Below are positions 8,396-16,276 of a DNA stretch of 64,000 bases, piece by piece. The position numbers were made by a program, and so were the translations under genes. This DNA is from Streptomyces sp. SirexAA-E (GTDB taxonomy: Bacteria; Actinomycetota; Actinomycetes; Streptomycetales; Streptomycetaceae): the NCBI RefSeq assembly GCF_000177195.2, contig NC_015953.1, positions 5,580,001 to 5,644,000 of the forward strand, written 5' to 3'. Position 1 is the first letter of the stretch, and each line of letters begins with the position of its first letter. Under the pieces are notes generated by a model. That model was not told where the DNA came from, searched no databases, and worked only from the letters and a program-made list of their open reading frames with translations.

Positions 8396-9196
8396 GTGAC
8401 CGACCCCTTCCTGACCGAACTGCTCGACCTCGCCCTGGAGGCCGCCCGCCGCGCCGGAGCCCTGCTCCGCGACGGCCGCCCCGCCGACCTGGGCGTGGCG
8501 GCGACGAAGTCCAGCCCCATCGACGTCGTCACCGAGATGGACATCGGCGCCGAGAAGCTGATCACCGGTTTCCTCTCCGACCGCCGTCCCACCGACGGCT
8601 TCCTCGGCGAGGAGGGCGCCAGCTCCGAGGGCACGAGTGGGATCCGGTGGGTCATCGACCCGCTCGACGGCACGGTGAACTACCTCTACGGGCTGCCGAC
8701 CTGGGCCGTCTCCATCGCCGCCGAGCGCGACGGCGAGCGTGTCGTCGGCGTGGTCGAGGCCCCGATGCGCCGCGAGACCTTCCACGCGGTCCTCGGATCC
8801 GGCGCCCATCTGAACGGCGAGGCGCTGCACTGCCGCCCGACCGCACCGCTGGACCAGGCGCTCGTCTCGACCGGCTTCAACTACGTCACCGAGGTGCGCG
8901 CCCACCAGGCCGAGGTGGCGCAGCGGCTGATCCCGCGGCTGCGCGACATCCGGCGCGGGGGATCGGCCGCCGTCGACCTCTGCGACGTGGCCGCGGGCCG
9001 GCTCGACGGCTACTTCGAGCGCGGGCTGCACCCCTGGGACCTGGCGGCGGGCGACCTGATCGCCCGGGAGGCCGGCGCGCTCACCGGCGGCCGCCCCGGG
9101 CTGCGCCCGGACCGGGACCTGACCGTCGCCGCGACCCCCGGCGTCTTCGAGCCGCTCCAGGCGCTGCTGGAGGAGCTGGGAGCCTGGCACGACTGA
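8396..9196 (+). CDS. Inositol monophosphatase-family phosphatase
   Basis: This is a Mg2+-dependent, Li+-sensitive type phosphatase that hydrolyses sugar or inositol monophosphates in the cytosol; the family also includes histidinol phosphatases and FBPases. The 266-residue protein has both metal motifs: WVIDPLDGTVNYLYGLPTWAVSIA (DPxDGTxN) and HPWDLAAGDLIAREAGA (WDxAAG). Thr/Asp of VVTEMD and Glu of GEEGA complete the site. The start is GTG 8396, preceded by TGGAG at 5 nt. The frame is open back to 8294, but the extra residues are not family-like. The exact substrate is undetermined. It lies downstream of ferrochelatase and converges on the small gene at 9295. Confidence 0.92.
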   Translation: MTDPFLTELLDLALEAARRAGALLRDGRPADLGVAATKSSPIDVVTEMDIGAEKLITGFLSDRRPTDGFLGEEGASSEGTSGIRWVIDPLDGTVNYLYGLPTWAVSIAAERDGERVVGVVEAPMRRETFHAVLGSGAHLNGEALHCRPTAPLDQALVSTGFNYVTEVRAHQAEVAQRLIPRLRDIRRGGSAAVDLCDVAAGRLDGYFERGLHPWDLAAGDLIAREAGALTGGRPGLRPDRDLTVAATPGVFEPLQALLEELGAWHD

Positions 9197-9238
9197 CCGC
9201 GGCTGCCCGTCCGTGCGGCGCTCCGGGGCGTCCGGAGA

Positions 9239-9290
9239 CGACGAGAGGGCCCCGGGGTGCCTGTGACGGCGCTCCGGGGCCCTCTCGTCG
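9239..9290. terminator. Strong bidirectional terminator hairpin
   Basis: A perfect 17-bp inverted repeat (9239-9255 against 9274-9290, 18-nt loop, GC-rich with core GAGAGGGCCCCGG) lies between the convergent inositol-phosphatase gene and the small gene ending at 9295. It probably stops both transcripts. Confidence 0.8.
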
Positions 9291-9294
9291 CGGC

Positions 9295-9468
9295 TCAGAC
9301 GCTGGTGGCGCCGATCTCGACGCCGTGTTCGGCGGCCAGACGGCGCAGATCGTCCAGCTCGCTCTGCTCGACGTCCGCGAGGAAGTCGTCGCCCGTCTCG
9401 CGAGCCCTCGTGAGGTCGGACTCGGTGGTCTTGATCCGTTGCAGCAGACCTGCGGTGAAAGCGTCCAT
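9295..9468 (-). CDS. Small conserved helical protein, 57 residues
   Basis: I do not recognise a functional family. The protein begins MDAFTAGLLQRIKTTESDL and ends AAEHGVEIGATSV. It is highly charged with heptad-like spacing (LTRARETGDDFLADVEQSELDDLRRLA), so a short coiled coil or helical hairpin is likely. The ATG at 9468 has AGGGGGCG at about 5 nt, which is a clear reason to prefer it over the longer frame from 9588. It stands alone, divergent from cutR and convergent with the phosphatase gene. Predicted soluble and cytosolic. Confidence 0.75.
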   Translation of the reverse strand: MDAFTAGLLQRIKTTESDLTRARETGDDFLADVEQSELDDLRRLAAEHGVEIGATSV

Positions 9469-9826
9469 GTAGCGCCCCCTCGTCGTGGGTCGGTGGCACG
9501 GGGGTGTGCCCGGGGTTTTCCGGCAGACGCCGGAGTGCGGGTGATCACGCGGCCCGCCGGAAACAGAGCGGGCTGTGGTACGCCACATGCAGGGCGTGAT
9601 CGCGGGTGTGCATTCGTCTTCCCCGGCGCCGACGCGGGGGAAACCTCAACTGGCCCGTGAATATGACGAATTCCCGGGGCCGCCACCGGGCCCGCGCCGC
9701 CTTACCGCCGGTTTATGCGCGTTGCAGGCAGGATGGACGCGCACAGTCGGTGCCGCTGACGTGCAGCGAGCGGCCGGGACCAGGCCGCTCGACGTATGTG
9801 TCGAAGAACTACGGAAGGACTGCGCC
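9469..9826. other. Divergent promoter region upstream of cutR
   Basis: These 358 bp separate the leftward small gene from cutR. The stretch 9650-9680 (gtgaatatgacgaattcccg) is AT-richer than the surroundings. I see no further gene and no motif strong enough to name. Confidence 0.45.
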
Positions 9827-10480
9827 GTGCGCGTACTCGTCGTCGAGGACGAGCAGCTGCTCGCCGATGCGGTGGCCACCGGACTGCGCCGGGAGGCGAT
9901 GGCCGTGGACGTCGTCTACGACGGAGCGGCGGCCCTGGAGCGGGTGGGCGTCAACGACTACGACGTCGTCGTCCTGGACCGTGACCTTCCGCTGGTGCAC
10001 GGCGACGACGTCTGCCGGCGGATCGTCGAGCTGGGGATGCCCACCCGGGTGCTCATGCTCACCGCGTCCGCCGACGTCAGCGACCGGGTGGAGGGCCTGG
10101 AGCTCGGCGCGGACGACTACCTCCCCAAGCCCTTCGCCTTCAGCGAGCTCACCGCCCGCGTCCGGGCCCTGGGCCGACGGACCACGGCCGCGCTGCCGCC
10201 CGTGCTGGAGCGCGCCGGGATCCGGCTCGACCCGAACCGCCGCGAGGTCTTCCGGGGCGACCAGGAGGTCCAGCTCGCCCCCAAGGAGTTCGCGGTCCTG
10301 GAGGTCCTGATGCGCAGCGAGGGCGCGGTCGTCTCGGCCGAGCAGCTGCTGGAGAAGGCCTGGGACGAGAACACCGACCCCTTCACCAACGTGGTGCGGG
10401 TGACCGTCATGACCCTGCGCCGCAAGCTCGGTGAGCCCCCGGTCATCGTCACCGTCCCCGGCTCCGGATACCGGATCTGA
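9827..10480 (+). CDS. cutR: CutR, OmpR-type response regulator
   Basis: This is the DNA-binding response regulator of the CutRS two-component system, a Streptomyces pair that influences antibiotic production. It has 217 residues. The receiver domain occupies residues 1-120, with the acidic pocket VVEDEQ and phospho-acceptor Asp51 in VVVLDRDLPL, then MLTASA and the Lys of ADDYLPKPF. The C-terminal winged helix is visible in VQLAPKEFAVLEVLMRSEGAVVSAEQLLEKAW and VTVMTLRRKLG, ending VPGSGYRI. The GTG start at 9827 follows GGAAGGA at 8 nt. The frame is open upstream to 9575 but without family similarity. The sensor gene cutS begins 8 nt downstream, so the two are one operon. Confidence 0.94.
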   Translation: MRVLVVEDEQLLADAVATGLRREAMAVDVVYDGAAALERVGVNDYDVVVLDRDLPLVHGDDVCRRIVELGMPTRVLMLTASADVSDRVEGLELGADDYLPKPFAFSELTARVRALGRRTTAALPPVLERAGIRLDPNRREVFRGDQEVQLAPKEFAVLEVLMRSEGAVVSAEQLLEKAWDENTDPFTNVVRVTVMTLRRKLGEPPVIVTVPGSGYRI

Positions 10481-10487
10481 GGGCCCC

Positions 10488-11729
10488 GTGGCTGCCTCTC
10501 CGGCGCCCGTGAAGGCGCCCCCCAAGCCGACCTGGGAGCCCAAGCCGCAGGATTCCCCCTACCCCTGGCTCCGCCCGACCATCCGGATACGGCTCACGCT
10601 GCTGTACGGCGGCATGTTCCTGATCGCGGGCATCCTGCTGCTCTCGATCATCTACATGCTGGCGGCACAGGCCCTGAACGACGCCGGTGGCCTGGTCTTC
10701 GAGGTCCGCGGCACGAACGTGCAGATCAGCAGCGACGTCTGCCCGCAGCTCAGCTCAGCCCTGAACAACACCCAGCTCAACGAGGCGATCAAGGAGTGCA
10801 CCGCCGCCCAGCGGCAGCACGCCCTGGACAGCCTGCTGAACCGCTCGCTGCTCGCCCTGGTCGGCCTCAGCATCATCGCCTTCGCCTTCGGTTACGCCAT
10901 GGCGGGCCGCGTCCTGGCCCCGCTCGGCCGGATCACCCGCACCGCACGCAGGGTGGCGGGCACCGACCTGACCCGCCGGATCGAGCTGGACGGCCCGGAC
11001 GACGAGCTGAAGGAGCTCGCGGACACCTTCGACGAGATGCTGGACCGCCTGGAGCGGGCGTTCACGGCCCAGCAGCGGTTCGTGGGCAACGCCTCGCACG
11101 AGCTGCGCACACCGCTGGCGATCAACCGCACCCTGCTGGAGGTCCACCTCTCCGACCCGGAGGCCCCGCCGGAGCTCCACCAGCTGGGCCGGACCCTGCT
11201 GGCCACCAACGAGCGCAGCGAGCAGCTGGTCGAAGGACTGCTGCTGCTGGCCCGCAGCGAGAACCAGATCGTCGAGCGGAAACCGGTCGACCTCGCCGAG
11301 GTCGCCGACCGGGCCATCGACCAGGCCCGGTCGGAGGCGGCGACGAAGGGCGTGGAGATCCGCGGGGAGCGGGCCTCCGCGGTCGTCCAGGGCAACGGCG
11401 TCCTGCTGGAGCGGATCGCGCTGAACCTCGTACAGAACGCCGTGCGCTACAACGTGGCCGAGGGCGGCTGGGTGGAGGTCGCCACCGAGCTGCGGCCCGG
11501 ACAGGCGCTGCTGACGGTCTCGAACACAGGTCCTGTGGTGCCCGCCTACGAGATCGACAACCTCTTCGAGCCGTTCCGGCGGCTGCGGACGGAGCGCACG
11601 GGCAGCGACAAGGGGGTCGGACTCGGCCTGTCGATCGCGCGGTCCGTCGCGCGGGCGCACGGAGGCCGTATCATCGCGGAACCCCGCGAGGGCGGTGGTC
11701 TCGTGATGCGTGTCACGCTTCCGGTCTGA
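10488..11729 (+). CDS. cutS: CutS, membrane sensor histidine kinase
   Basis: This sensor kinase phosphorylates CutR. It has 413 residues. A Pro-rich cytosolic N-terminus is followed by a first membrane helix (LTLLYGGMFLIAGILLLSIIYMLA, about 36-60). A short extracellular domain of about 65 residues contains two Cys (DVCPQL, KECTAAQ). A second helix follows (LLALVGLSIIAFAFGYAMAG), then a HAMP linker. The H-box is FVGNASHELRTPLAINR (His204), the N-box LNLVQNAVRYN and the G-boxes DNLFEPF and GVGLGLSIARSVARAHGG. The two extracellular cysteines could form a redox-sensitive disulphide; that is inference. GTG 10488 starts 8 nt after the cutR stop. Confidence 0.94.
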   Translation: MAASPAPVKAPPKPTWEPKPQDSPYPWLRPTIRIRLTLLYGGMFLIAGILLLSIIYMLAAQALNDAGGLVFEVRGTNVQISSDVCPQLSSALNNTQLNEAIKECTAAQRQHALDSLLNRSLLALVGLSIIAFAFGYAMAGRVLAPLGRITRTARRVAGTDLTRRIELDGPDDELKELADTFDEMLDRLERAFTAQQRFVGNASHELRTPLAINRTLLEVHLSDPEAPPELHQLGRTLLATNERSEQLVEGLLLLARSENQIVERKPVDLAEVADRAIDQARSEAATKGVEIRGERASAVVQGNGVLLERIALNLVQNAVRYNVAEGGWVEVATELRPGQALLTVSNTGPVVPAYEIDNLFEPFRRLRTERTGSDKGVGLGLSIARSVARAHGGRIIAEPREGGGLVMRVTLPV

Positions 11730-12132
11730 GATGCTTCGCCGCGTGAAGTGGCATTGGATCGCCCTGTTCGCTTTGGGCGGAATTTCAGAGCCTTACCTCC
11801 GGCGCGACCCTGTGTGATCGATCACAGAGGCGAATTCCGGACGCTCTACTCTCCGTGACCACAACTCTCCCGGGATGCCAGGAAAGTCCGAGTTTTCGGG
11901 GCGTGGTATCACGGGAAGTACACGGGGTGGCGCCCGTGAACAGCACCGACGGGACCGTGTACGGTCCCCATCGCCACCCAAGCCGATCGCCACCGAGGGA
12001 TCCGGTTGGGTGTCGATTGAGTAACAGACCTTGATGTGAGGCAAAATCTCCGCCTCAGGTCGGGCACAAGTCCGGCCTCTCACGCGTTACGTGCGCTGAG
12101 ACACCGCAGACACCCATGAGGGGGAGAGCGAC
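11730..12132. other. Intergenic region upstream of DUF4193 gene
   Basis: These 403 bp separate cutS from the DUF4193 gene. A frame open on the minus strand (11793-12083) has no ribosome site or family features and is not called. The region holds a perfect 14-bp palindrome at 11813 (separate entry) and presumably the promoter of the downstream gene. Confidence 0.5.
11813..11826. promoter_or_regulatory. Perfect 14-bp palindrome, candidate regulator binding site
   Basis: TGTGATCGATCACA is a perfect dyad about 84 bp after cutS and 306 bp before the DUF4193 start. It has the TGTGA/TCACA half-sites of CRP/GlxR-family regulators, but with a 4-nt instead of a 6-nt spacer. A GntR- or other dyad-binding regulator is equally possible. 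Confidence 0.45.
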
Positions 12133-12429
12133 ATGGCAACGGATTACGACACCCCAAGGAAGACCGACGACGACGTCGATCAGGACAGCCTTGAGGAGCT
12201 CAAGGCCCGTCGGAGCGACAAGACGGCCTCCGCCGTCGACGTCGACGAGTTCGACGCGGCAGAGGGACTGGAGCTGCCCGGCGCAGACCTGTCCAACGAG
12301 GAACTGGCTGTGCGGGTGCTGCCCAAGCAGGCCGACGAGTTCACCTGCATGAGCTGCTTCCTCGTGCACCACCGCAGCCAGCTGGCACGCGAGAAGAACG
12401 GCCAGCCCATCTGCCGCGACTGCGACTGA
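12133..12429 (+). CDS. DUF4193 family zinc-ribbon-like protein
   Basis: This is a conserved actinobacterial protein of unknown function, 98 residues. An acidic N-terminal half (TDDDVDQDSLEELKARR) precedes a C-terminal module with two CxxC pairs: CMSC (about 73-76) and CRDC (about 94-97). They are separated by FLVHHRSQLAREKNGQPI, a spacing suited to one tetrahedral Zn2+. The start ATG 12133 has an excellent GGGGGAGAG site. The next gene begins 12 nt downstream, so the two are probably co-transcribed. In actinomycetes this small protein is widely conserved and likely has a housekeeping, perhaps transcription- or RNA-related, role; that is inference. Confidence 0.88.
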   Translation: MATDYDTPRKTDDDVDQDSLEELKARRSDKTASAVDVDEFDAAEGLELPGADLSNEELAVRVLPKQADEFTCMSCFLVHHRSQLAREKNGQPICRDCD

Positions 12430-12441
12430 GACCGGTCGGCC

Positions 12442-13398
12442 GTGGCAGGCGACACACCGTTGTGGAAGCGGCGCTTGCGGCGCACGAAGTCGTCGGAGGC
12501 ACATCAGGGCGGCACCGGCCCGGCTGAAGGCGCTCGCGCGTCTGCCGACCATCCGGCCGCCCTGTCGGCCTCCCCCGGCACATCCGACGACGAGCGAGGC
12601 CGATCGGCCTCGCTCGAAGCCGTCCGGGCGGCGGATCCTTCGCGGACGCCCGGAGAACGAGGCCCTGACGAGACCGCCGACCGGTCGGGCCGGCTGCGCA
12701 GCCTGGGACGAAGCGCCCTCAAGGGAGGGGAGAGCGCCCGGGCGATGGCGGGCCGGCTGGCCGACCGGATCATCGACACCGCTCCCCGGGTCCCCGTGCG
12801 GGACCTGGCGACCCTGCGCGCACAGTTCCCGGGGCTCGGCCCCGAAGAGCTCGCCGACAAACTCGTCGCGGGGGCGTGCAACGCCACCGCCACCGTCGGC
12901 GCGGGCATCGGCGCGGCCGCCATGATGCCCGTACCACCCGCCATGCTGGCCGAGCTCGCCGCCGAGATCACCGGCGTGGCCGCCGTCGAGATGAAGCTCG
13001 TCGCCGAGCTCCACGAGGTCTACGGCCGGCGCCCGTCCGGCAACATCGCCCAGCGCTCCACCGCGTACCTCACGTCCTGGACCCAGGAGCGCGGCATCGA
13101 CGTCACCCGGCCCACCACGCTCAACGCGGCGCTGGGCGGCCAGATGAAACGCGAACTGCGCCAGCAGATCAGCAAGCGCATGCTGCGCGACCTGCCGAAC
13201 CTGATCCCGTTCATGATCGGGGCGGCCGTCGGCGCGCTGATGAACCGCCGCGACACCCGCAAGCTCGCCGACCGGGTCAGGAACGACCTGCGGCGCGACC
13301 GGATCCCCTGGGACCGCCTCCCGGAGCTGCCGCCGCTGGAACAGCCGGAGGTCCCCGCGAAGGAACTGCCCGAGGGGCTCGACGACCCGGACCTCTGA
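12442..13398 (+). CDS. Conserved actinobacterial protein of unknown function
   Basis: The protein is 318 residues from GTG 12442, 12 nt after the DUF4193 gene. The first 100 residues are basic and low-complexity. The conserved part (about 105-290) begins RVPVRDLATLRAQFPGLGPEELADKLVAGACNATATVGAGIGAAAMMPVPPAMLAELAAEITGVAAVEMKLVAELHEVYG, a hydrophobic helical hairpin. A further hydrophobic patch follows (LIPFMIGAAVGALMNRRDTR). It may be a membrane-associated helical protein. The tail is Pro/Glu/Asp-rich (WDRLPELPPLEQPEVPAKELPEGLDD). The ribosome site is weak, so translational coupling to the upstream gene is plausible. No function is proposed. Confidence 0.75.
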   Translation: MAGDTPLWKRRLRRTKSSEAHQGGTGPAEGARASADHPAALSASPGTSDDERGRSASLEAVRAADPSRTPGERGPDETADRSGRLRSLGRSALKGGESARAMAGRLADRIIDTAPRVPVRDLATLRAQFPGLGPEELADKLVAGACNATATVGAGIGAAAMMPVPPAMLAELAAEITGVAAVEMKLVAELHEVYGRRPSGNIAQRSTAYLTSWTQERGIDVTRPTTLNAALGGQMKRELRQQISKRMLRDLPNLIPFMIGAAVGALMNRRDTRKLADRVRNDLRRDRIPWDRLPELPPLEQPEVPAKELPEGLDDPDL

Positions 13399-13409
13399 GG
13401 GCCCGCCCG

Positions 13410-13865
13410 TCAGGCGGGTACGGCCGCGAGCGCCGCCACCAGGGCCTCGGGCTCCCGCGTCGACAGATAGAGATACGGCGTCGGGTCGGCCGGGTCCGTG
13501 ACCTTCACCCGCACCGCCGTCGGAACGTAGCTGCGCAACAGCATGAACGCACGGGTGTCCGCCTTGTGCGTACGCCAGGCGCGGGCCTCCTCGGCGTCCA
13601 GCACCTCGGCGTCGCCGAGCGCCGAGAGCGGGATCCGGGCGTCGCCCGCGACGAGCGTTCCCGCCACGACCCGGATACGCACGGAGCCGTAGCTGCTGAC
13701 GGCCATCGCGGACAGGACCGCGCCGCCGGACAGGCCCGCCAGCATGGGCAGCGTTCCCAGCGGCAGGAACATCAGGGCGCAGGCGACGCCGATCAGGAAC
13801 GCGATGAACCACCACGATCGGGGCGCGGTGAGGCGTTCGTCGAAAGGTGATGCGGAAGGCTGCAT
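13410..13865 (-). CDS. DUF3093 family membrane protein
   Basis: This 151-residue protein starts at ATG 13865. Two adjacent membrane segments are visible near the N-terminus: WWFIAFLIGVACALMFLPLG and LPMLAGLSGGAVLSAMAVSSYG. They are followed by a soluble beta-rich domain (VRIRVVAGTLVAGDARIPLSALGDAEVLDAEEARAWR, then AFMLLRSYVPTAVRVKVTDPADPTPYLYLSTREPEALVAAL). This layout matches the DUF3093 family of actinobacteria, whose role is unknown. The soluble part resembles a PH-like, membrane-proximal domain, which is inference. The gene runs against the thioesterase gene, whose start is 58 nt away on the other strand. Confidence 0.82.
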   Translation of the reverse strand: MQPSASPFDERLTAPRSWWFIAFLIGVACALMFLPLGTLPMLAGLSGGAVLSAMAVSSYGSVRIRVVAGTLVAGDARIPLSALGDAEVLDAEEARAWRTHKADTRAFMLLRSYVPTAVRVKVTDPADPTPYLYLSTREPEALVAALAAVPA

Positions 13866-13923
13866 GAATCCAAGCTTGGCACGGAGCGCCCCGTACGCGG
13901 CCGCGCGGGTAAGGTCTGCGCCT

Positions 13924-14511
13924 GTGAGTGGAACATCATCTGAAGGTCTGACACCCCCCGCCGGTGCGGTGAGACCGGTCCGGCACCCCGACGCTCCACA
14001 GCCCGGCGAACCCCTCGGTTCGCACTACGAACACTGTTTCGGCTGTGGCGGCGCCCAGCCGCACGGGCTCCACCTGGAGGCCCGCGCGGGGGAGGGTGTG
14101 AGCGTCACCGCCGAATTCACCGTGAAGCCCGCCCACCAGGGCGCTCCCGGCCTCGCGCACGGCGGTGTGCTCGCCACGGCGCTCGACGAGACCCTCGGTG
14201 CCCTGAGCTGGCTGCTGCGGGTCATCGCGGTGACCGGGCGGCTGGAGACGGACTACCTCCGGCCGGTGCCGGTGGACACGGTGCTCTTCCTGGACGCCGA
14301 GGTCACGGCGGTGCACAAGCGGAAGATCTACTGCCGGGCGACCGGCCGGATCGGTGGCCCCGAGGGACCCGTCGCGGTCCGCGCACAGGCCCTGTTCGTC
14401 GAGGTCAAGGTGGACCACTTCATCGAGAACGGCCGGCCCGAGGAGATCGACGCGGCCATGTCCGACCCGGACACCGTCCGCCGTGCCCGTGCCTTCGAGG
14501 TGAACCCGTGA
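13924..14511 (+). CDS. Hotdog-fold thioesterase (PaaI-like)
   Basis: This is a probable acyl-CoA thioesterase, 195 residues. The hotdog core is visible as HCFGCGGAQPHGLHLEAR, then KPAHQGAPGLAHGGVLATALDETLGALSW (the HGG segment is the family signature, with Asp/Glu of ALDETLG as the likely general base), followed by strands LETDYLRPVPVDTVLFLDAEV and KIYCRATGRI. The FGCG motif recurs in related actinobacterial proteins. GTG 13924 is chosen because similarity begins here. A TAAGGT box at 13910-13915 lies 8 nt upstream, compatible with a leaderless transcript. The stop overlaps the dut start in a GTGA arrangement, so the two are translationally coupled. Confidence 0.87.
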   Translation: MSGTSSEGLTPPAGAVRPVRHPDAPQPGEPLGSHYEHCFGCGGAQPHGLHLEARAGEGVSVTAEFTVKPAHQGAPGLAHGGVLATALDETLGALSWLLRVIAVTGRLETDYLRPVPVDTVLFLDAEVTAVHKRKIYCRATGRIGGPEGPVAVRAQALFVEVKVDHFIENGRPEEIDAAMSDPDTVRRARAFEVNP

Positions 14512-15038
14512 CGCGCTCCCCGGTCGACGTACTCATCCGCCGGGTGGACCCGGACGTGCCGCTCCCCGCCTACGGGCACCCGGGCGACGCCGGAGCGGAC
14601 CTGGTCACCACCGAGGCCGCCGAGCTCGCCCCGGGTGAGCGGACGGTGCTGCCCACCGGGGTGTCGATCGCGCTCCCCGACGGCTACGCGGCCTTCGTGC
14701 ACCCCCGTTCCGGCCTCGCGGCCCGCTGCGGAGTGGCCCTGGTGAATGCCCCGGGGACGGTTGACGCCGGGTACCGTGGGGAGATCAAGGTGATCGTGGT
14801 CAACCTCGATCCTCGCGAGACCGTGCGGTTCGAGCGGTTCGACCGGATCGCCCAACTGGTCGTCCAGCAGGTCGAGAAGGTCCGCTTCCACGAGGTGGCG
14901 GAACTCCCCGGTTCGGCGAGGGCCGAGGGAGGCTTCGGGTCCACCGGTGGTCATGCCGCCGTGGACGGCGTCAGGGGCGGTAACACCCAGGGTGGGAACA
15001 GCTACGCTTCGGTCGTATCCGACCGGGAAGGACAGTGA
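14508..15038 (+). CDS. dut: Deoxyuridine 5'-triphosphate nucleotidohydrolase (dUTPase)
   Basis: The enzyme hydrolyses dUTP to dUMP and pyrophosphate, which supplies dTMP synthesis and keeps uracil out of DNA. The trimeric-type protein is 176 residues. All five motifs are visible: DAGADL (1), HPRSGLAARCG (2), GTVDAGYRGEIKV with the catalytic Asp (3), RIAQLVVQQ (4) and EGGFGSTGG (5, the P-loop-like tail that closes over the nucleotide). A C-terminal extension of about 25 residues after motif 5 is unusual in length but common among actinomycetes. GTG 14508 overlaps the thioesterase stop by 4 nt, and the DUF3710 gene starts 1 nt after the dut stop. Confidence 0.96.
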   Translation: MTRSPVDVLIRRVDPDVPLPAYGHPGDAGADLVTTEAAELAPGERTVLPTGVSIALPDGYAAFVHPRSGLAARCGVALVNAPGTVDAGYRGEIKVIVVNLDPRETVRFERFDRIAQLVVQQVEKVRFHEVAELPGSARAEGGFGSTGGHAAVDGVRGGNTQGGNSYASVVSDREGQ

Positions 15039-15039
15039 C

Positions 15040-15813
15040 GTGTTCGGACGTCGCAAGAACAGTGGTTCCGCCAAGGAATCGGCGGACGAGACGCGCGAGG
15101 CCGAGCAGGTCGTCGACGAGCTCGACGACTCCGACGCGGCCGGCGAAGGCCGCCGCCGGACGAACCTTCCGCCGGCACCCCGGCCGGACGGGCCGTGGGA
15201 CCTCTCCGAGGTCACCGAGCCCGGCGAGGGCCGTGTGGATCTGGGCGGCATCTTCGTGCCCGGCGTCGAAGGGATGGAACTGCGGGTCGAGGTCGCCGGC
15301 GATGCGATCGTCGCGGCCACCGTCGTGCTGCGGGACAGCGCGATCCAGCTCCAGGCCTTCGCCGCTCCCAAGAAGGAGGGCATCTGGGGTGAGGTGCGCG
15401 AGGAGATCGCCTCGGGCATCACCCAGCAGGGCGGGATCATCGACGAGGTCGAGGGCCCGCTGGGCTGGGAGCTGCGCGCCCAGGTCCCCGTACAGCTCCC
15501 GGACGGGACGAACGGCGTCCAGCTGGTGCGGTTCGTCGGTGTCGACGGGCCGCGCTGGTTCCTGCGCGGTGTGATCTCCGGCCAGGGCGCGGTGCAGCCC
15601 GCGGCCGCCGGGCTGCTGGAGACGGTCTTCCGGGACACCGTGGTCGTCCGCGGCGACGGTCCGATGGCCCCTCGCGACCCGATCGTCCTCAAGCTTCCCA
15701 ACGACGCCCAGATGGTGCCCGAGGGCGTGCAGCAGGAGGAGCAGGCCGGTTCGAAGTTCTCCGGTGGCATGGGCCAGCTCCAGCGCGGCCCGGAGATCAC
15801 CGAGGTGCGCTGA
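15040..15813 (+). CDS. DUF3710 domain protein
   Basis: This 257-residue actinobacterial protein of unknown function belongs to the DUF3710 family. A charged N-terminus (MFGRRKNSGSAKESADETREAEQVVDELDDSD) is followed by GPWDLSEVTEPGEGRVDLGGIFVPGVEGMELRVEV. The conserved body continues with LQAFAAPKKEGIWGEVREEIASGITQQGGIIDEVEGPLGWELRAQVP and RFVGVDGPRWFLRGVISGQGA. The start is GTG 15040 with GGAAGGA at 9 nt, 1 nt after the dut stop, so it is the third gene of a thioesterase-dut-DUF3710 operon. A 22-bp hairpin follows. The association with dut suggests a nucleotide or DNA-metabolism context, but no activity can be assigned. Confidence 0.88.
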   Translation: MFGRRKNSGSAKESADETREAEQVVDELDDSDAAGEGRRRTNLPPAPRPDGPWDLSEVTEPGEGRVDLGGIFVPGVEGMELRVEVAGDAIVAATVVLRDSAIQLQAFAAPKKEGIWGEVREEIASGITQQGGIIDEVEGPLGWELRAQVPVQLPDGTNGVQLVRFVGVDGPRWFLRGVISGQGAVQPAAAGLLETVFRDTVVVRGDGPMAPRDPIVLKLPNDAQMVPEGVQQEEQAGSKFSGGMGQLQRGPEITEVR

Positions 15814-15823
15814 CCCGCTCGTA

Positions 15824-15872
15824 CGAAGGCCGGTGGGCCGCACCCGCACGGGGTGCGGCCCACCGGCCTTCG
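15824..15872 (+). terminator. Strong terminator hairpin after dut operon
   Basis: A perfect 22-bp inverted repeat (15824-15845 against 15851-15872, 5-nt loop gcacg) begins 10 nt after the DUF3710 stop. It isolates the dut operon from the kdp region. Confidence 0.85.
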
Positions 15873-16096
15873 CGTGTGTGCGCCGTGGGCCCTGTGCGCG
15901 GACGGTGGTGGTCGCGTCCGGTGTCCGGCCGTCGCCGTCCGCGAGGCCGAGGGGGCGCGTCAGGGGCGTGTATCGAGGGCGTACGGGCGGCGTCAAGGGG
16001 CGGCCCCGGGGCGTAGGGAAGCCGTCAAGGCCGGCGGGAAGGGCCTGGAGCCGGGGTTTGCTCAGGGGGTCCCGAATCCGACCTCACCAGGAGCAC

Positions 16097-16183
16097 ATGA
16101 TGTCCGACGTGGCCTTCGTCGTCACCACGATCGCGGTATTCGCGCTGGTGGCCCTCGTCGCCCGGGGGGTGGCCAAGCTGTGA
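16097..16183 (+). CDS. Small hydrophobic peptide preceding kdpF, 28 residues
   Basis: The ORF reads MMSDVAFVVTTIAVFALVALVARGVAKL: one membrane helix with a short basic C-terminus. It starts at ATG 16097 (or ATG 16100) behind an AGGAGC site (CACCAGGAGCAC). Its stop overlaps the GTG of kdpF (GTGA), which is strong evidence of coupled translation. It is too short for usual gene callers. It may be a single-helix accessory subunit analogous to KdpF, or a leader peptide that couples translation of the kdp operon. No function is established. Confidence 0.65.
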   Translation: MMSDVAFVVTTIAVFALVALVARGVAKL

Positions 16184-16269
16184 CCGCCGAGAACATCACC
16201 GGACTGGTCGTGGCCGTCGCCCTGCTGGGCCACCTCGTCCTCGCCCTCCTTTGCCCGGAGAGGTTCTGA
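16180..16269 (+). CDS. kdpF: KdpF, small subunit of the potassium-transporting P-type ATPase
   Basis: The 29-residue single-helix peptide begins TAENITGLVVAVALLGHLVLALLCPERF after the GTG start. This pattern (helix followed by a short PE-[RK]-F end) is typical of KdpF, which stabilises the KdpFABC complex in the membrane. The GTG overlaps the preceding 28-residue ORF by 4 nt. KdpA starts 7 nt after its stop. The translation is coupled along the whole operon. Confidence 0.88.
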   Translation: MTAENITGLVVAVALLGHLVLALLCPERF

Positions 16270-16276
16270 GCGCCCC

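Noticed and set aside
11793..12083. 96-codon frame on the minus strand in the cutS-DUF4193 gap
   Set aside because: No ribosome site, biased composition, no recognisable family.
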